From NCBI GenBank assembly GCA_902611605.1, contig CACMAH010000001.1:62001-126000 (forward strand): a stretch of DNA of 64,000 nucleotides, given 5' to 3'. A program made the translations under genes and the position numbers. Below, in pieces: positions 36,501 through 44,948 of the stretch (positions are counted from its first letter, which is position 1; every line of letters starts with the position of its first letter). The notes under the pieces were generated by a model that was given only the letters and a program-made list of their open reading frames with translations, ran no database searches and was not told the DNA's origin. The DNA is from an uncultured Alphaproteobacteria bacterium (GTDB taxonomy: Bacteria; Pseudomonadota; Alphaproteobacteria; Rhodobacterales; Rhodobacteraceae).

Positions 36501-37550
36501 TTATCCCCTTATACGTTCCCCTGTTTTTTTATTAAACAGGTGACATTTTTGAGCAGGTATTTTAACTGAAACTTTGTCTTCAATATTTGCTCTAAAATTT
36601 TTACTTGCTTTTATGCTGACTAGTGATTTACCAACTTTTACTGTTACCATTGTCGCATCACCTAAAATTTCAAGTGTGAAAATTTTACTATTTAAGTGAC
36701 CTTTTTCTTTTATGACCATTGCATCTTCCGCTCGAAAACCCAGTATAATTTCACCATCATCTGCTTTTAATCCTTTAATTAAAGTATTTTGAGATGAAAA
36801 AACTCCTTTACTTATTTTTCCTTCTATAAGATTCATAGCTGGAGAACCTATAAATCCTGCTACAAAGGAATTTGCCGGCATATCATAAATATCCGTTGGA
36901 CTTCCCACTTGCTGAACAACACCTTGTTTCATTACAACTACTCTGTCTGCAAGCGTCATTGCTTCTACTTGATCATGCGTAACGTAGATTGTAGTTATAG
37001 CTAATTCATGGCTTAAATTCTTAATCTGGGCCCTTGTTGAAACTCTAAGTTTGGCATCTAAGTTAGATAAGGGTTCATCCATCAGAAAAACATTAGGCTC
37101 TCTAACAATGGCACGTGCTAGAGCTACTCTCTGCTTCTGACCTCCAGATAATTCCGCTGGTTTTCTATTAAGGTAATCCGTCAATTCAACCATTTGGGCT
37201 GCTTTTTTTACCTTACTATCCTGAGTACTTTTATTTATTTTTCTAACTTTCAGAGGAAACCTGATATTATCATATACATTCATATTGGGGTATAGAGCAT
37301 AACTCTGAAAAACCATAGAAATGTCTCTGTCTTTTGGTTCTAAATTGTTTACCAGTTTGCCATCAATAAATATCTCACCCTCTGATACATCCTCTAGTCC
37401 AGCTATCATTCTCATAGTAGTAGTTTTGCCACATCCTGAGGGGCCAAGTAATACAAGAAATTCCTTATCAGCAATAGTTAAATTGAAATCTTTAACAGCA
37501 ACAAAATTTCCCCAGCTTTTGCTAAGATTACGTAACTGAATTTCTGCCAT
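36501..37550 (-). CDS. Sugar-type ABC transporter ATPase (MalK/UgpC-like)
   Basis: A 349-residue ATPase: Walker A GPSGCGKTTTMRMIAG, signature LSGGQKQRVALARAIV, Walker B VFLMDEPLSNLDAKL, H-loop VTHDQVEAM. A C-terminal OB-type regulatory domain (residues ~240-349, including ILGFRAEDAMV) is present as in MalK/UgpC. It is the first gene of the operon, with a LacI-type operator 20-35 bases before its ATG, which explains likely substrate-induced expression of all twelve genes. Confidence 0.94.
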   Translation of the reverse strand: MAEIQLRNLSKSWGNFVAVKDFNLTIADKEFLVLLGPSGCGKTTTMRMIAGLEDVSEGEIFIDGKLVNNLEPKDRDISMVFQSYALYPNMNVYDNIRFPLKVRKINKSTQDSKVKKAAQMVELTDYLNRKPAELSGGQKQRVALARAIVREPNVFLMDEPLSNLDAKLRVSTRAQIKNLSHELAITTIYVTHDQVEAMTLADRVVVMKQGVVQQVGSPTDIYDMPANSFVAGFIGSPAMNLIEGKISKGVFSSQNTLIKGLKADDGEIILGFRAEDAMVIKEKGHLNSKIFTLEILGDATMVTVKVGKSLVSIKASKNFRANIEDKVSVKIPAQKCHLFNKKTGERIRG

Positions 37551-37569
37551 TAGAAACCTATTGAATATT

Positions 37570-37585
37570 TTGCATACGTATTCAA
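37570..37585. promoter_or_regulatory. LacI-type operator in the divergent malK-like / SnoaL promoter region
   Basis: TTGCATACGTATTCAA has one mismatched position pair in a 16-bp palindrome with central ACGT. The first ten bases are identical to the 25149 site. It also sits within a wider TTGAATA...TATTCAA repeat (37561-37585). Position between two divergent genes means one repressor could govern both directions. Confidence 0.72.
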
Positions 37586-37726
37586 TAATACAATTAAAAA
37601 AATAAACCTTTCAATATTTTTTTAAGAAAGATGCAAGAAAGTTATGTATAAATTTGATTTAATTTATAAATAAATGAATATAGTACGAAATTATATTATA
37701 TAATCAATTGTTTTTAAAGGTTTATT

Positions 37727-38734
37727 ATGAATTTTCAAACTGAAAAAAAATTAGTACAAAAATTTTATCGAGCAATTGAAACATCAGAAAATCAAGAAAT
37801 ATCATCAGTTTTTAATGAGTATTGTTCTGACAAATTATTATGGCGTGGTTTTCATCCTTTTAATATGATTCGTGGTTCAGAAGAGGTAAGCAAAACATTT
37901 TGGCAGCCTTTCCTTAAAAGTATTAAAAAATGTCAAAGGAGAGAAGATATCTTCCTTGCGGGCTTTAATGAAATTCAAGGACATGAGGGGATTTGGGTTG
38001 TATCAATGGGACACTTAATGGGTCTTTTTGATGAAAACTGGTTAGGTATTCCAGCAACACATAAACTCATTATGCTGAGATATTGTGAATTCAATAAGAT
38101 TGAAAAAGAAAAAATCATCGAGACAGCAATGTTTTTTGATATTCCACATTTAATGGTTCAAGCTGGAATTAAACCTTTTACCTCTCAAACTGCAGCTCAC
38201 CTGGTACAACCAGGACCTAGGACACATGATGGTTTGTTATTTGAAAACCAGGACGAAAAAGAAGGAAAAAAAACTAAAGAGGCTATTGAGTCTATGGTCA
38301 GTGATTTACAAGATTGGAAAAGTTTTGATCACGAATCCTTAAAAAATGAACTTAAGCAAAGTTGGAACGATGATATGATTTGGTGGGGACCTGAAGGAAT
38401 TGGAGCTACTTATACTATTGATAGATATGCATCTCAGCATTCTGGGCCCTTTAGAGCCGGATTTAAAGATAGAAAATTCGTTGGACATATATGCCGTATT
38501 GCCGAAGGAAATTATGGAGGGTTTTTTGGTTGGCCAAATTTATCTCTTATTCCTAATGGAGATTTTATGGGAATGCCATCAAGTCAAATACCAGGTGAGA
38601 TGAGAGTAATAGATATCTATAGAAGAGAGGGAAAAAAATTATCAGAAAATTGGATTTTCATTGATCTTCTTCATTTTTGGAAGATGCAAGGAATTGATAT
38701 ATTAGAAAAAACATTAACAAAAGAACTTACCTGA
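37727..38734 (+). CDS. Double SnoaL/NTF2-like protein, paralogue C
   Basis: A 335-residue protein divergently transcribed from the ABC operon. Two SnoaL-like domains: FYRAIETSENQEISSVFNEYCSD at the start, and one from about residue 200 with WNDDMIWWGPEGIGATYTIDRYASQHSGPFRAG. HxxxGWPN-like ...FFGWPNLSLIPNGDFMGMP parallels GWPNMKMNLTNDGWLGIAP in paralogue B. The ending ENWIFIDLLHFWKMQGIDILE is shared with B. It probably belongs to the same LacI regulon. Reaction unknown. Confidence 0.8.
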   Translation: MNFQTEKKLVQKFYRAIETSENQEISSVFNEYCSDKLLWRGFHPFNMIRGSEEVSKTFWQPFLKSIKKCQRREDIFLAGFNEIQGHEGIWVVSMGHLMGLFDENWLGIPATHKLIMLRYCEFNKIEKEKIIETAMFFDIPHLMVQAGIKPFTSQTAAHLVQPGPRTHDGLLFENQDEKEGKKTKEAIESMVSDLQDWKSFDHESLKNELKQSWNDDMIWWGPEGIGATYTIDRYASQHSGPFRAGFKDRKFVGHICRIAEGNYGGFFGWPNLSLIPNGDFMGMPSSQIPGEMRVIDIYRREGKKLSENWIFIDLLHFWKMQGIDILEKTLTKELT

Positions 38735-38777
38735 AAAACTTTATTGGTTATTCAATAATTTTGAATTATTAATAGGT

Positions 38778-39186
38778 ATGAGTGGATTAAGATTATTTTC
38801 AAAAATTATAATTGCTTGATTGGAAGTTTGGGCAAGTTATGCATATGTAAATTCAAAAATAGGTAATACTATTATGTTTCCATTAGTCTCCCCAAGTGAA
38901 GAAAATATTCCATATTATAAGCTACAAACAGTAAAATTGTCAGTTTTAATTACTTTTGTATATAACGCACTTTTTCATTTTATAAAAGGAAGCGAGAAAA
39001 TATAACCAATACACTTTTTTTAAAACATACTTATTTGCTTTAGCATTTACTGGTTATATTAATTTGTTTCAATATCAAGATACAAAATCAACAGACACTT
39101 GGCTTGTTTTATTCTTCACTCTAAGTACAGTAATTTTACAAATAGCTACAAGACGTAGGTTTAAAAAGAATTTTTCCAAAGAATAA
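38778..39186 (+). pseudogene. Remnant of a small membrane-protein gene (in-frame TGA plus frameshift)
   Basis: ATG at 38778 opens MSGLRLFSKIIIA, then TGA at 38817. The same frame continues LEVWASYAYVNSKIGN...YNALFHFIKGSEKI to a stop at 39003. A neighbouring frame from about 38986 continues KYNQYTFFKTYLFALAFTGYINLFQ...LVLFFTLSTVILQIATRRR to 39184. Read together they make a ~135-residue protein with three to four hydrophobic segments. A nonsense change plus a frameshift is the simplest reading; sequence error is possible. Family not recognised. Confidence 0.5.
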
Positions 39187-39254
39187 AATAGTGCGCAGAA
39201 AGCATTGATATATTTTTTAATAATTAATTAAATTTCTATAAATTTTTTATTATT

Positions 39255-39842
39255 CTAAAAGGGAGATTTCTCATAATTCAAAAGTTTTTCTTTTATAGAC
39301 AGTCCCCAGTGATATCCACCTAGCATCCCAGACTTTCTTAAAACACGATGACAAGGTATCAACCAGCTAACCGGATTATAACCGATAGCAGTGGCTACTG
39401 CTCTTGTAGCTTTTGGAAGACCTATATTAGTAGAAATTTCAGAATATGATTTTGTGTGACCTTTTGGAATTTTTAAAAGCTCCTCCCACACTTTAAATTG
39501 AAACGATGAACCAATTAAATGCAAACATAATTCACCCGAACCTGAGAGAATAATTTTAGTGTATTGTTTGACTTCTTTATAGTTTTCAAAAAAGCTAGTA
39601 TTTGGCCATCTTTTCTTCATATCCTGTAAAGCAAATTTCTGCCCAAATTCAGATGTAAATGCTAATCCGCATATACCCCTTTCATTTTTCATTATTAGAG
39701 CTCTACCAAAAGGAGTATCAAACAAACCAAAATCGATTTTGTCTACAGCCAATGCGTGCTTATTTCTATTACTATCTATAAATTGAAAATTCGTATTAAA
39801 ATTATCATTTTTAATTTTTATTATCTTGTAAAGATTACTCAT
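39255..39842 (-). CDS. ogt: Methylated-DNA-[protein]-cysteine S-methyltransferase
   Basis: A 195-residue suicide repair protein that removes O6-methyl groups from guanine. The active-site motif is SWLIPCHRVLRKSGMLGGYHWGLSIKEKLL (PCHR with acceptor Cys), preceded by the HTH-like FQFKVWEELLKIPKGHTKSYSEIS. The N-terminal part resembles the Ada/Ogt ribonuclease-like domain. It follows the selenoprotein gene on the same strand by about 90 bases; whether they are functionally linked is unknown. Confidence 0.92.
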   Translation of the reverse strand: MSNLYKIIKIKNDNFNTNFQFIDSNRNKHALAVDKIDFGLFDTPFGRALIMKNERGICGLAFTSEFGQKFALQDMKKRWPNTSFFENYKEVKQYTKIILSGSGELCLHLIGSSFQFKVWEELLKIPKGHTKSYSEISTNIGLPKATRAVATAIGYNPVSWLIPCHRVLRKSGMLGGYHWGLSIKEKLLNYEKSPF

Positions 39843-39930
39843 AATAATTGATGAATATTGAATTAATACTCTATACGCAAGGGCTTAATAAAAACTAATA
39901 TGTCTAGTTATTGATTTAAATATTGAATTA

Positions 39931-41169
39931 TTAAGTCCACCCTGAACCTGAAATACCAGGTAAAGGTCCTTCAGACCAAAATCTTGGAGTAAGAAGAGAC
40001 ATTGAAGCAATCTGACGAAGAACTTGATCTTTACTTTCCAAAGAAACTGCCTCAACTGCTAATAATAGCTTTCCAGCATGGGTCTCTTCCCAAAACCATT
40101 TCCCCAGCATCTCAAAATCATCTATTTTATCTTTATAAATTCTAGTTTCTGTATATACCGCATTTAAATCCTCAACGACAAGTTTTAATAATGGAATCGC
40201 AGGTAATCCTTTTCTTGGGCTTTTTGGTTTATTCCCTTTGGCAAATTCAGAAATGAAAGGTACAAATTCAGAAATTTCTAACTCACTTGCCCCAACTGTC
40301 GTTCTTCCTACGTTTTGTAATGCTTTAAAATAATCAGGTAAAAGATTTGAAAGCTCCATTTGTACTTGTTCTGCCAACTTATCAATATTTCCTAATTGAT
40401 TTACTTTATAAACAAGACTTACAGGTAATGCATAACTCATCCTTCCTTCTCTAACTGGTATTACTTCTGAAAAATCATCAAGAACTGGTCCTGAACTTTT
40501 CTCCAACAAATCAAATGCCGTACGAATTACTTTTTTTTGGAATTCTGGATTGTTTGGTTTTCCGAGGGGGCGTCCCATGGGGAAATTTAACCACAATGCT
40601 CTAGGTGGCTTTATAATTTCTATATGCTCTTTAACAAAACCAACTAGTACGGTGGAAAAGCCTTGAGATTCAAAAATATGAGCAAGCCCGCACACGGCGC
40701 GCGTACAGAATGGTCAGACAGGCACAAGAAATACAGTATCAACTGCCTCTTTTTTCATTTCTGATGAAACCTCGAGTGCTGATTTTTCCATATCACGAGG
40801 ATCTGCTGCTCCCATAAAAGTATAATGTTTTTCAGCAACAGAACCTATTTCGTTGTCCTTAGCCATTTCATCTAATCTATCTAAAGGTAATATTGTATTA
40901 ATATCTAGTTGCCAAGCAGTTCTATCATACTCAACAGCAACATGTGTCATAACCAAATCACGATCATTTTTACCTATTACTCTGTGATCTCTTGCTAACC
41001 AGGAAAAGGGTCTATCACCACGTTTAGAAACGGCTGCAGTTGAAATGACGGCAACTTTTCTACTATTTTTTGGTGATGGCTTAGTCCAGTAAAAGTTCTT
41101 GATATCTGGAGGTTCAAGCCTTTCTATAAAGCCACGCCCAACAGCAGGCATATCTCTTACTAAAACCAC
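39931..41169 (-). CDS. Selenoprotein of the GrdB/PrdB (glycine/betaine/D-proline reductase B) family, Sec at in-frame TGA
   Basis: One gene of 413 codons read through a TGA at 40714-40716; ORF tools split it at that codon. Residues 146-160 read TVFLVPVUPFCTRAVC, giving a UxxC redox pair with Sec152 and Cys155. The upstream part has LPLDRLDEMAKDNEIGSVAEKHYTFMG and the downstream part GLAHIFESQGFSTVLVGFV, both characteristic of the family. Both halves are in the same frame with no other stop. The start is the GTG at 41169 (ATG at 41151 is an alternative; neither has a good ribosome site). Known homologues cleave C-N bonds of glycine, betaine or proline in anaerobes, or are uncharacterised aerobic relatives. 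selA, selB and selC lie directly upstream. Confidence 0.88.
40681..40716 (-). promoter_or_regulatory. Candidate bacterial SECIS region following the UGA
   Basis: The 32 bases 40682-40713, just after the TGA, are 22/32 G+C in an otherwise AT-rich gene. They can form a short stem such as CGCGC with GTGTG around a GCC loop. Bacterial SECIS stems sit inside the coding region at this place and bind SelB. The stem drawn by eye is weak and not the Escherichia type, so this is only a candidate. Confidence 0.45.
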
Positions 41170-41250
41170 TTTATTTTTAAACTCCCATACTAGATATTTC
41201 TTGGAACTAAAATATCAAATTCAAAATTTTAATCAACAAATAGTTTATAT

Positions 41251-41345
41251 TGGCGGAAGGAGCGGGAGTCGAACCCACCAAACTCATGCGATGAGTTTCA
41301 ACGGATTTGAAGTCCGTGCGCCCCACCGGGGAACGTTTACCTTCC
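41251..41345 (-). tRNA. selC: tRNA-Sec (TCA anticodon), selC
   Basis: The 95-nt minus-strand RNA starts GGAAGG and ends CCTTCC-G-CCA. It has a six-pair D stem (CGTTCC/GGGGCG), an anticodon arm ACGGA-CTTCAAA-TCCGT reading TCA, an 8-bp variable stem AAACTCAT/ATGAGTTT and a T loop TTCGACT. Long variable arm, long D stem and G discriminator are hallmarks of tRNA-Sec. Only 12 bases lie between the T loop and the discriminator, and positions 7-8 of the acceptor do not pair. It lies between selB and the selenoprotein gene. Confidence 0.95.
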
Positions 41346-41408
41346 TAGTAAATAGTAACAAAAAACAAAATAAAAGCTACTTTTTTTGGATTTTTGTATA
41401 AAATAATT

Positions 41409-43319
41409 TTAATCCTTAAAAGGTTTAAGAATAACTCTTTCTTCTACTAATCTTTTAGTAAAACCTTTCTTATCAAAATATTCTAAAATTTCTACTGATA
41501 AATTTCGAGTTATTCCAGTAATTTGAGAAAAATTTTTAATTGTAAATTTTTCAATATTATCATTTTTAATTGTCTCTTCAAAAACAGAAACTATTTCATT
41601 AAAACAAGTTGATAGTATATATCTATTTTCATTAATTTTTATTAAATAACCAAAACTAGAAGCTTTTTTCAATGTGGGTTCTAAAACTTTTAAATCAATT
41701 CCAAGATCGTTGGAAATAGTTTTGACTTTTGGTGGTTGAAAACCATATTTTTTAAATTTTTTTTCTATATCATACCACCATGATAAATTTTTTATATTTT
41801 CTGCAAAATGTTTGGGAAAATAATATAAATTTTTATATCTTTTCATTTTTTGAGTTTTTACTGACTCATTAATAATGTTTTGTATAACAAAATCAGGAAC
41901 CTTTACTTTTAAAGCATTTGACAATGAAATAAGATCTGTACCATTGTTAAAATTATGATCTTTATTTTTATATAATTCATCTAAAATCAATTTTTGTAAG
42001 TAAACCCAATTTTTTCGAAGAATTAACCACTTGTGGTGTTTATATAATTCAGCAATAACATCAATTGAACTTAATATATCCTGAAATTCGAAATTGGTTA
42101 AATTTCTAACCATTAGAAAATTTTCTAAATCTATTCCACCTACATGATGAAGAAGTAGATTATTCAAAACAACTTTTGATGATTTTGAATCAATTAATTT
42201 TAATCTTTCTAAATTTAATTTACGAATGTAAGAGTTACTACTTTTTTTTCCAAATGGATCTATAATCGATCCACCCCCAACGGTTCGTCTAGATGATATA
42301 TCTCTAATCACAAATTTGTCACCAAAAACCGCATGTACAGGCTTGTCTGTTACTAACTGAACTAATTTTTTTTCTCCAGGATTTATTGATAAATTACCTA
42401 ATATAGCTATACGACAAGTAACATTTCCAGAACCTAAATATAGATGCACACATGTCCAGTGTTTAAATCTTTGTGCTTCATTTTTTAAAATTGAGAGAAC
42501 TGCATATAAACGAGTAGTCAAGAAAAAGACATTTTTTGATAGTATCCAATCTCCACGGAAAATTTTTTCTATACTTATATTACGTCCAGTAATATTGAGT
42601 GCACAACGTTGTCCTTCTAATCCTATTTTACTTTTCTTACTTTGACTATGGATAGTTCTAATTTTTAGAGTATGGCCTGATGGCGAATGTATAACTTCAT
42701 CTCCTATATTAACTTTGCCAGAAACTATTGTTCCTGTAACCACTATACCGGTACCTTTAAGCAAAAATTTTCTATCAACGGATAGTCGGAAATTACCTTT
42801 AACTAATCGGTATTGATATTTGGCTGCAACTTCTTTCAAATGATTAATTAGATTATTTATTCCTTCTCTTGTTTTGATAGAGATTTGAAAAATCTTAGCT
42901 CTTGAAAAGTTGGTTTGGCTTAAAATTTCTTTAACAGAGCAAATAACATTAGGTAATCTATCTTTCCCAACTTTATCAATTTTACTTAATACAACGGCAC
43001 AATTTTTTACTTTAAGAAGGTGTAAAATTGATAAATGCTCCTCGGTTTGCGGCATTGGTCCATCATCAGCAGCAATAACTAATAATCCAAAATCAATGCT
43101 GGAGTATCCTGCAAGCATATTATTTATAAATTTTTTATGTCCAGGGACATCTATAAAATTTAGAATTAGTCCATTTCCAAGATCACGATATGCAAAACCA
43201 AGGTCAATTGATATACCCCTAACTTTTTCATCTGGTAAGCGATCCGAATTTATACCAGTAATTGCTTCGACCAATTTAGTTTTACCGTGATCAATGTGAC
43301 CTGCCGTGGCAATTATCAT
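41409..43319 (-). CDS. selB: Selenocysteine-specific elongation factor SelB
   Basis: About 636 residues. The start used is MIIATAGHIDHGKT, with GAGGA 11 bases upstream; the open frame starts six codons earlier. The G1 motif is GHIDHGKT, then DLGFAY, DVPGHKKFI and SKIDK. EF-Tu-like domains follow, including KGTGIVVTGTIVSGKVNIGD. The C-terminal third holds winged-helix repeats (about residues 450-636) that read SECIS RNA. SelB brings Sec-tRNA to UGA. Placement next to selA, selC and a UGA-containing gene confirms the role. Confidence 0.95.
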   Translation of the reverse strand: MIIATAGHIDHGKTKLVEAITGINSDRLPDEKVRGISIDLGFAYRDLGNGLILNFIDVPGHKKFINNMLAGYSSIDFGLLVIAADDGPMPQTEEHLSILHLLKVKNCAVVLSKIDKVGKDRLPNVICSVKEILSQTNFSRAKIFQISIKTREGINNLINHLKEVAAKYQYRLVKGNFRLSVDRKFLLKGTGIVVTGTIVSGKVNIGDEVIHSPSGHTLKIRTIHSQSKKSKIGLEGQRCALNITGRNISIEKIFRGDWILSKNVFFLTTRLYAVLSILKNEAQRFKHWTCVHLYLGSGNVTCRIAILGNLSINPGEKKLVQLVTDKPVHAVFGDKFVIRDISSRRTVGGGSIIDPFGKKSSNSYIRKLNLERLKLIDSKSSKVVLNNLLLHHVGGIDLENFLMVRNLTNFEFQDILSSIDVIAELYKHHKWLILRKNWVYLQKLILDELYKNKDHNFNNGTDLISLSNALKVKVPDFVIQNIINESVKTQKMKRYKNLYYFPKHFAENIKNLSWWYDIEKKFKKYGFQPPKVKTISNDLGIDLKVLEPTLKKASSFGYLIKINENRYILSTCFNEIVSVFEETIKNDNIEKFTIKNFSQITGITRNLSVEILEYFDKKGFTKRLVEERVILKPFKD

Positions 43320-43323
43320 TAGG

Positions 43324-44757
43324 TCAAAAATCCTCATCCAGTTTTAAAGACTGCAACGGTTTGATAAGATCAATATCTTTTTCCAAACATCTAAGATCTA
43401 AAACGAAAGCTCCATCATTAATTCTTCCAATAACTGGAGTTGGAAGTTTTCGAAGCTTTTTAGCAAATTTCATTGGAAATAATCCATTATTTTTCTTAGT
43501 GTTTTGTTGGAAACAAATTCCAACACTAGGTATTGATAAATTAGGTAGAGTACCACTACCTATTTGACTAAAGCAATTAATAATTTTAACTTTCATTTTA
43601 TGTCGAAAGAACGGCTCAATTTTTGAATAAATTCTTTCAGCTTGTTCTTTAATATCCACTTTGGTTCGATCAAGAAATCTAAGAGTTGGAATTTCTTTAA
43701 TTGCTTTTTTCGGATCTTGGTAAATCTTCAGAATTGAATATAATGCTGCAATAGTGAATTTATCACAACGCATTGCTCGCTTCATAGCATTTTTATTTAT
43801 TTTGTTTATAAGATCAGCTCGCCCAGCAATAATTCCACATTGGGGCCCACCCATTAGTTTGTCGCCACTAAATGTTACCAAGTCAACACCTAGCTTAAGT
43901 TTTTCATATGGTGTAGGCTCAAATTTCAAACCGATTTTTCTTAAATCAATAGCTGTTCCACTTCCTAAATCTATGACAAATGGTAAGTTAGTTTTTTTAC
44001 TCAAACTTACTAAATCTTTTTCATCAACACTTTTGGTGTACCCATTAATTGTAAAATTACTCCAATACGCCTTAAAGATTAACCCCGTCTTGGGTTTAAC
44101 TGCATCTTCATAATCACTCAAATTTGTTCTGTTGGTTGTTCCTATTTCTTTTAGTATGCAGTTTGAGCTTTTCATTATATCAGGCAACCTAAAAGAACCA
44201 CCTATTTCTATGAGTTCACCACGGCTAATTATTACTTCTTTACGTCTAGCAAGTGTATTTAAAACTAACATGACAGCTGCAGCATTGTTATTTACTATTG
44301 TAACTGCTTCTGCCCCTAATAGGTGGCATAATTTACTTTCAATATGATATTCTCTATCCCTTCTCTTTCCAGTATCTACGTCATATTCGATGTTATAACT
44401 TGATCCTAACACCTTTTCTATTTTTTTCAGTGCTAATTTTGGAAGTAAAGCTCTCCCGAAATTTGAATGTAATATTATTCCGCTAAGGTTTAATATTGGA
44501 ATTAAAGAATCTTGAGTTTGTAAATTTATATTTTTTTTCAAAAGTTTGATAATTTCTTCAACCGAAAATATCTCATTATTAATTCTGGTCTCACATTTTA
44601 TCGTATTCCTATAATCAGCAAGTATGCTCCGTATAGAACTTACAACTACTAGTTGACCATACTGATCAATCAATTTTTGAACTTCTGGGAAATTTAGTAT
44701 TTTGTGAACAGGAGGTATTAATGATAAATAAGATTTAACAGTTTCAGATTTTTTCAT
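43324..44757 (-). CDS. selA: L-seryl-tRNA(Sec) selenium transferase SelA
   Basis: The 477-residue PLP enzyme converts seryl-tRNA-Sec to selenocysteyl-tRNA-Sec using selenophosphate. Motifs: LNLSGIILHSNFGRALLP, VNNNAAAVMLVLNTLA, RGELIEIGGSFRLPDIM, and the PLP lysine in TFSGDKLMGGPQCGI. The C-terminus has PVIGRINDGAFVLDLRCL. Length matches SelA (~460). Its stop lies 4 bases before the selB start, giving a selA-selB pair. selD, needed to make selenophosphate, is not in this window. Confidence 0.96.
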   Translation of the reverse strand: MKKSETVKSYLSLIPPVHKILNFPEVQKLIDQYGQLVVVSSIRSILADYRNTIKCETRINNEIFSVEEIIKLLKKNINLQTQDSLIPILNLSGIILHSNFGRALLPKLALKKIEKVLGSSYNIEYDVDTGKRRDREYHIESKLCHLLGAEAVTIVNNNAAAVMLVLNTLARRKEVIISRGELIEIGGSFRLPDIMKSSNCILKEIGTTNRTNLSDYEDAVKPKTGLIFKAYWSNFTINGYTKSVDEKDLVSLSKKTNLPFVIDLGSGTAIDLRKIGLKFEPTPYEKLKLGVDLVTFSGDKLMGGPQCGIIAGRADLINKINKNAMKRAMRCDKFTIAALYSILKIYQDPKKAIKEIPTLRFLDRTKVDIKEQAERIYSKIEPFFRHKMKVKIINCFSQIGSGTLPNLSIPSVGICFQQNTKKNNGLFPMKFAKKLRKLPTPVIGRINDGAFVLDLRCLEKDIDLIKPLQSLKLDEDF

Positions 44758-44948
44758 AAATTGATTATTTTTTAAAATATATTATTTGAACATATATAAA
44801 ATATCTCATTTTTTTAATATTGGGAATTAAATAAATGAATTTATAATTTCACTCTTTTTTGATTTAGAATGAATGCCCCTGTTCTTTTCTGATCTATTTT
44901 TAAAACTTTGATTCATTTTTTATTTGTTTTTGATTTTTAAATTTTTAA

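Noticed and set aside
38817-38819. A second in-frame TGA (38817) as another selenocysteine codon
   Set aside because: No nearby Cys or redox motif, a hydrophobic helix context, and a frameshift further on; a decayed gene fits better.
43754-44113. Plus-strand open frames inside selA, and similar ones in selB, the GcvT-like genes and the T1SS genes
   Set aside because: They are antisense shadows of strongly conserved genes, have no ribosome sites and show no family similarity.
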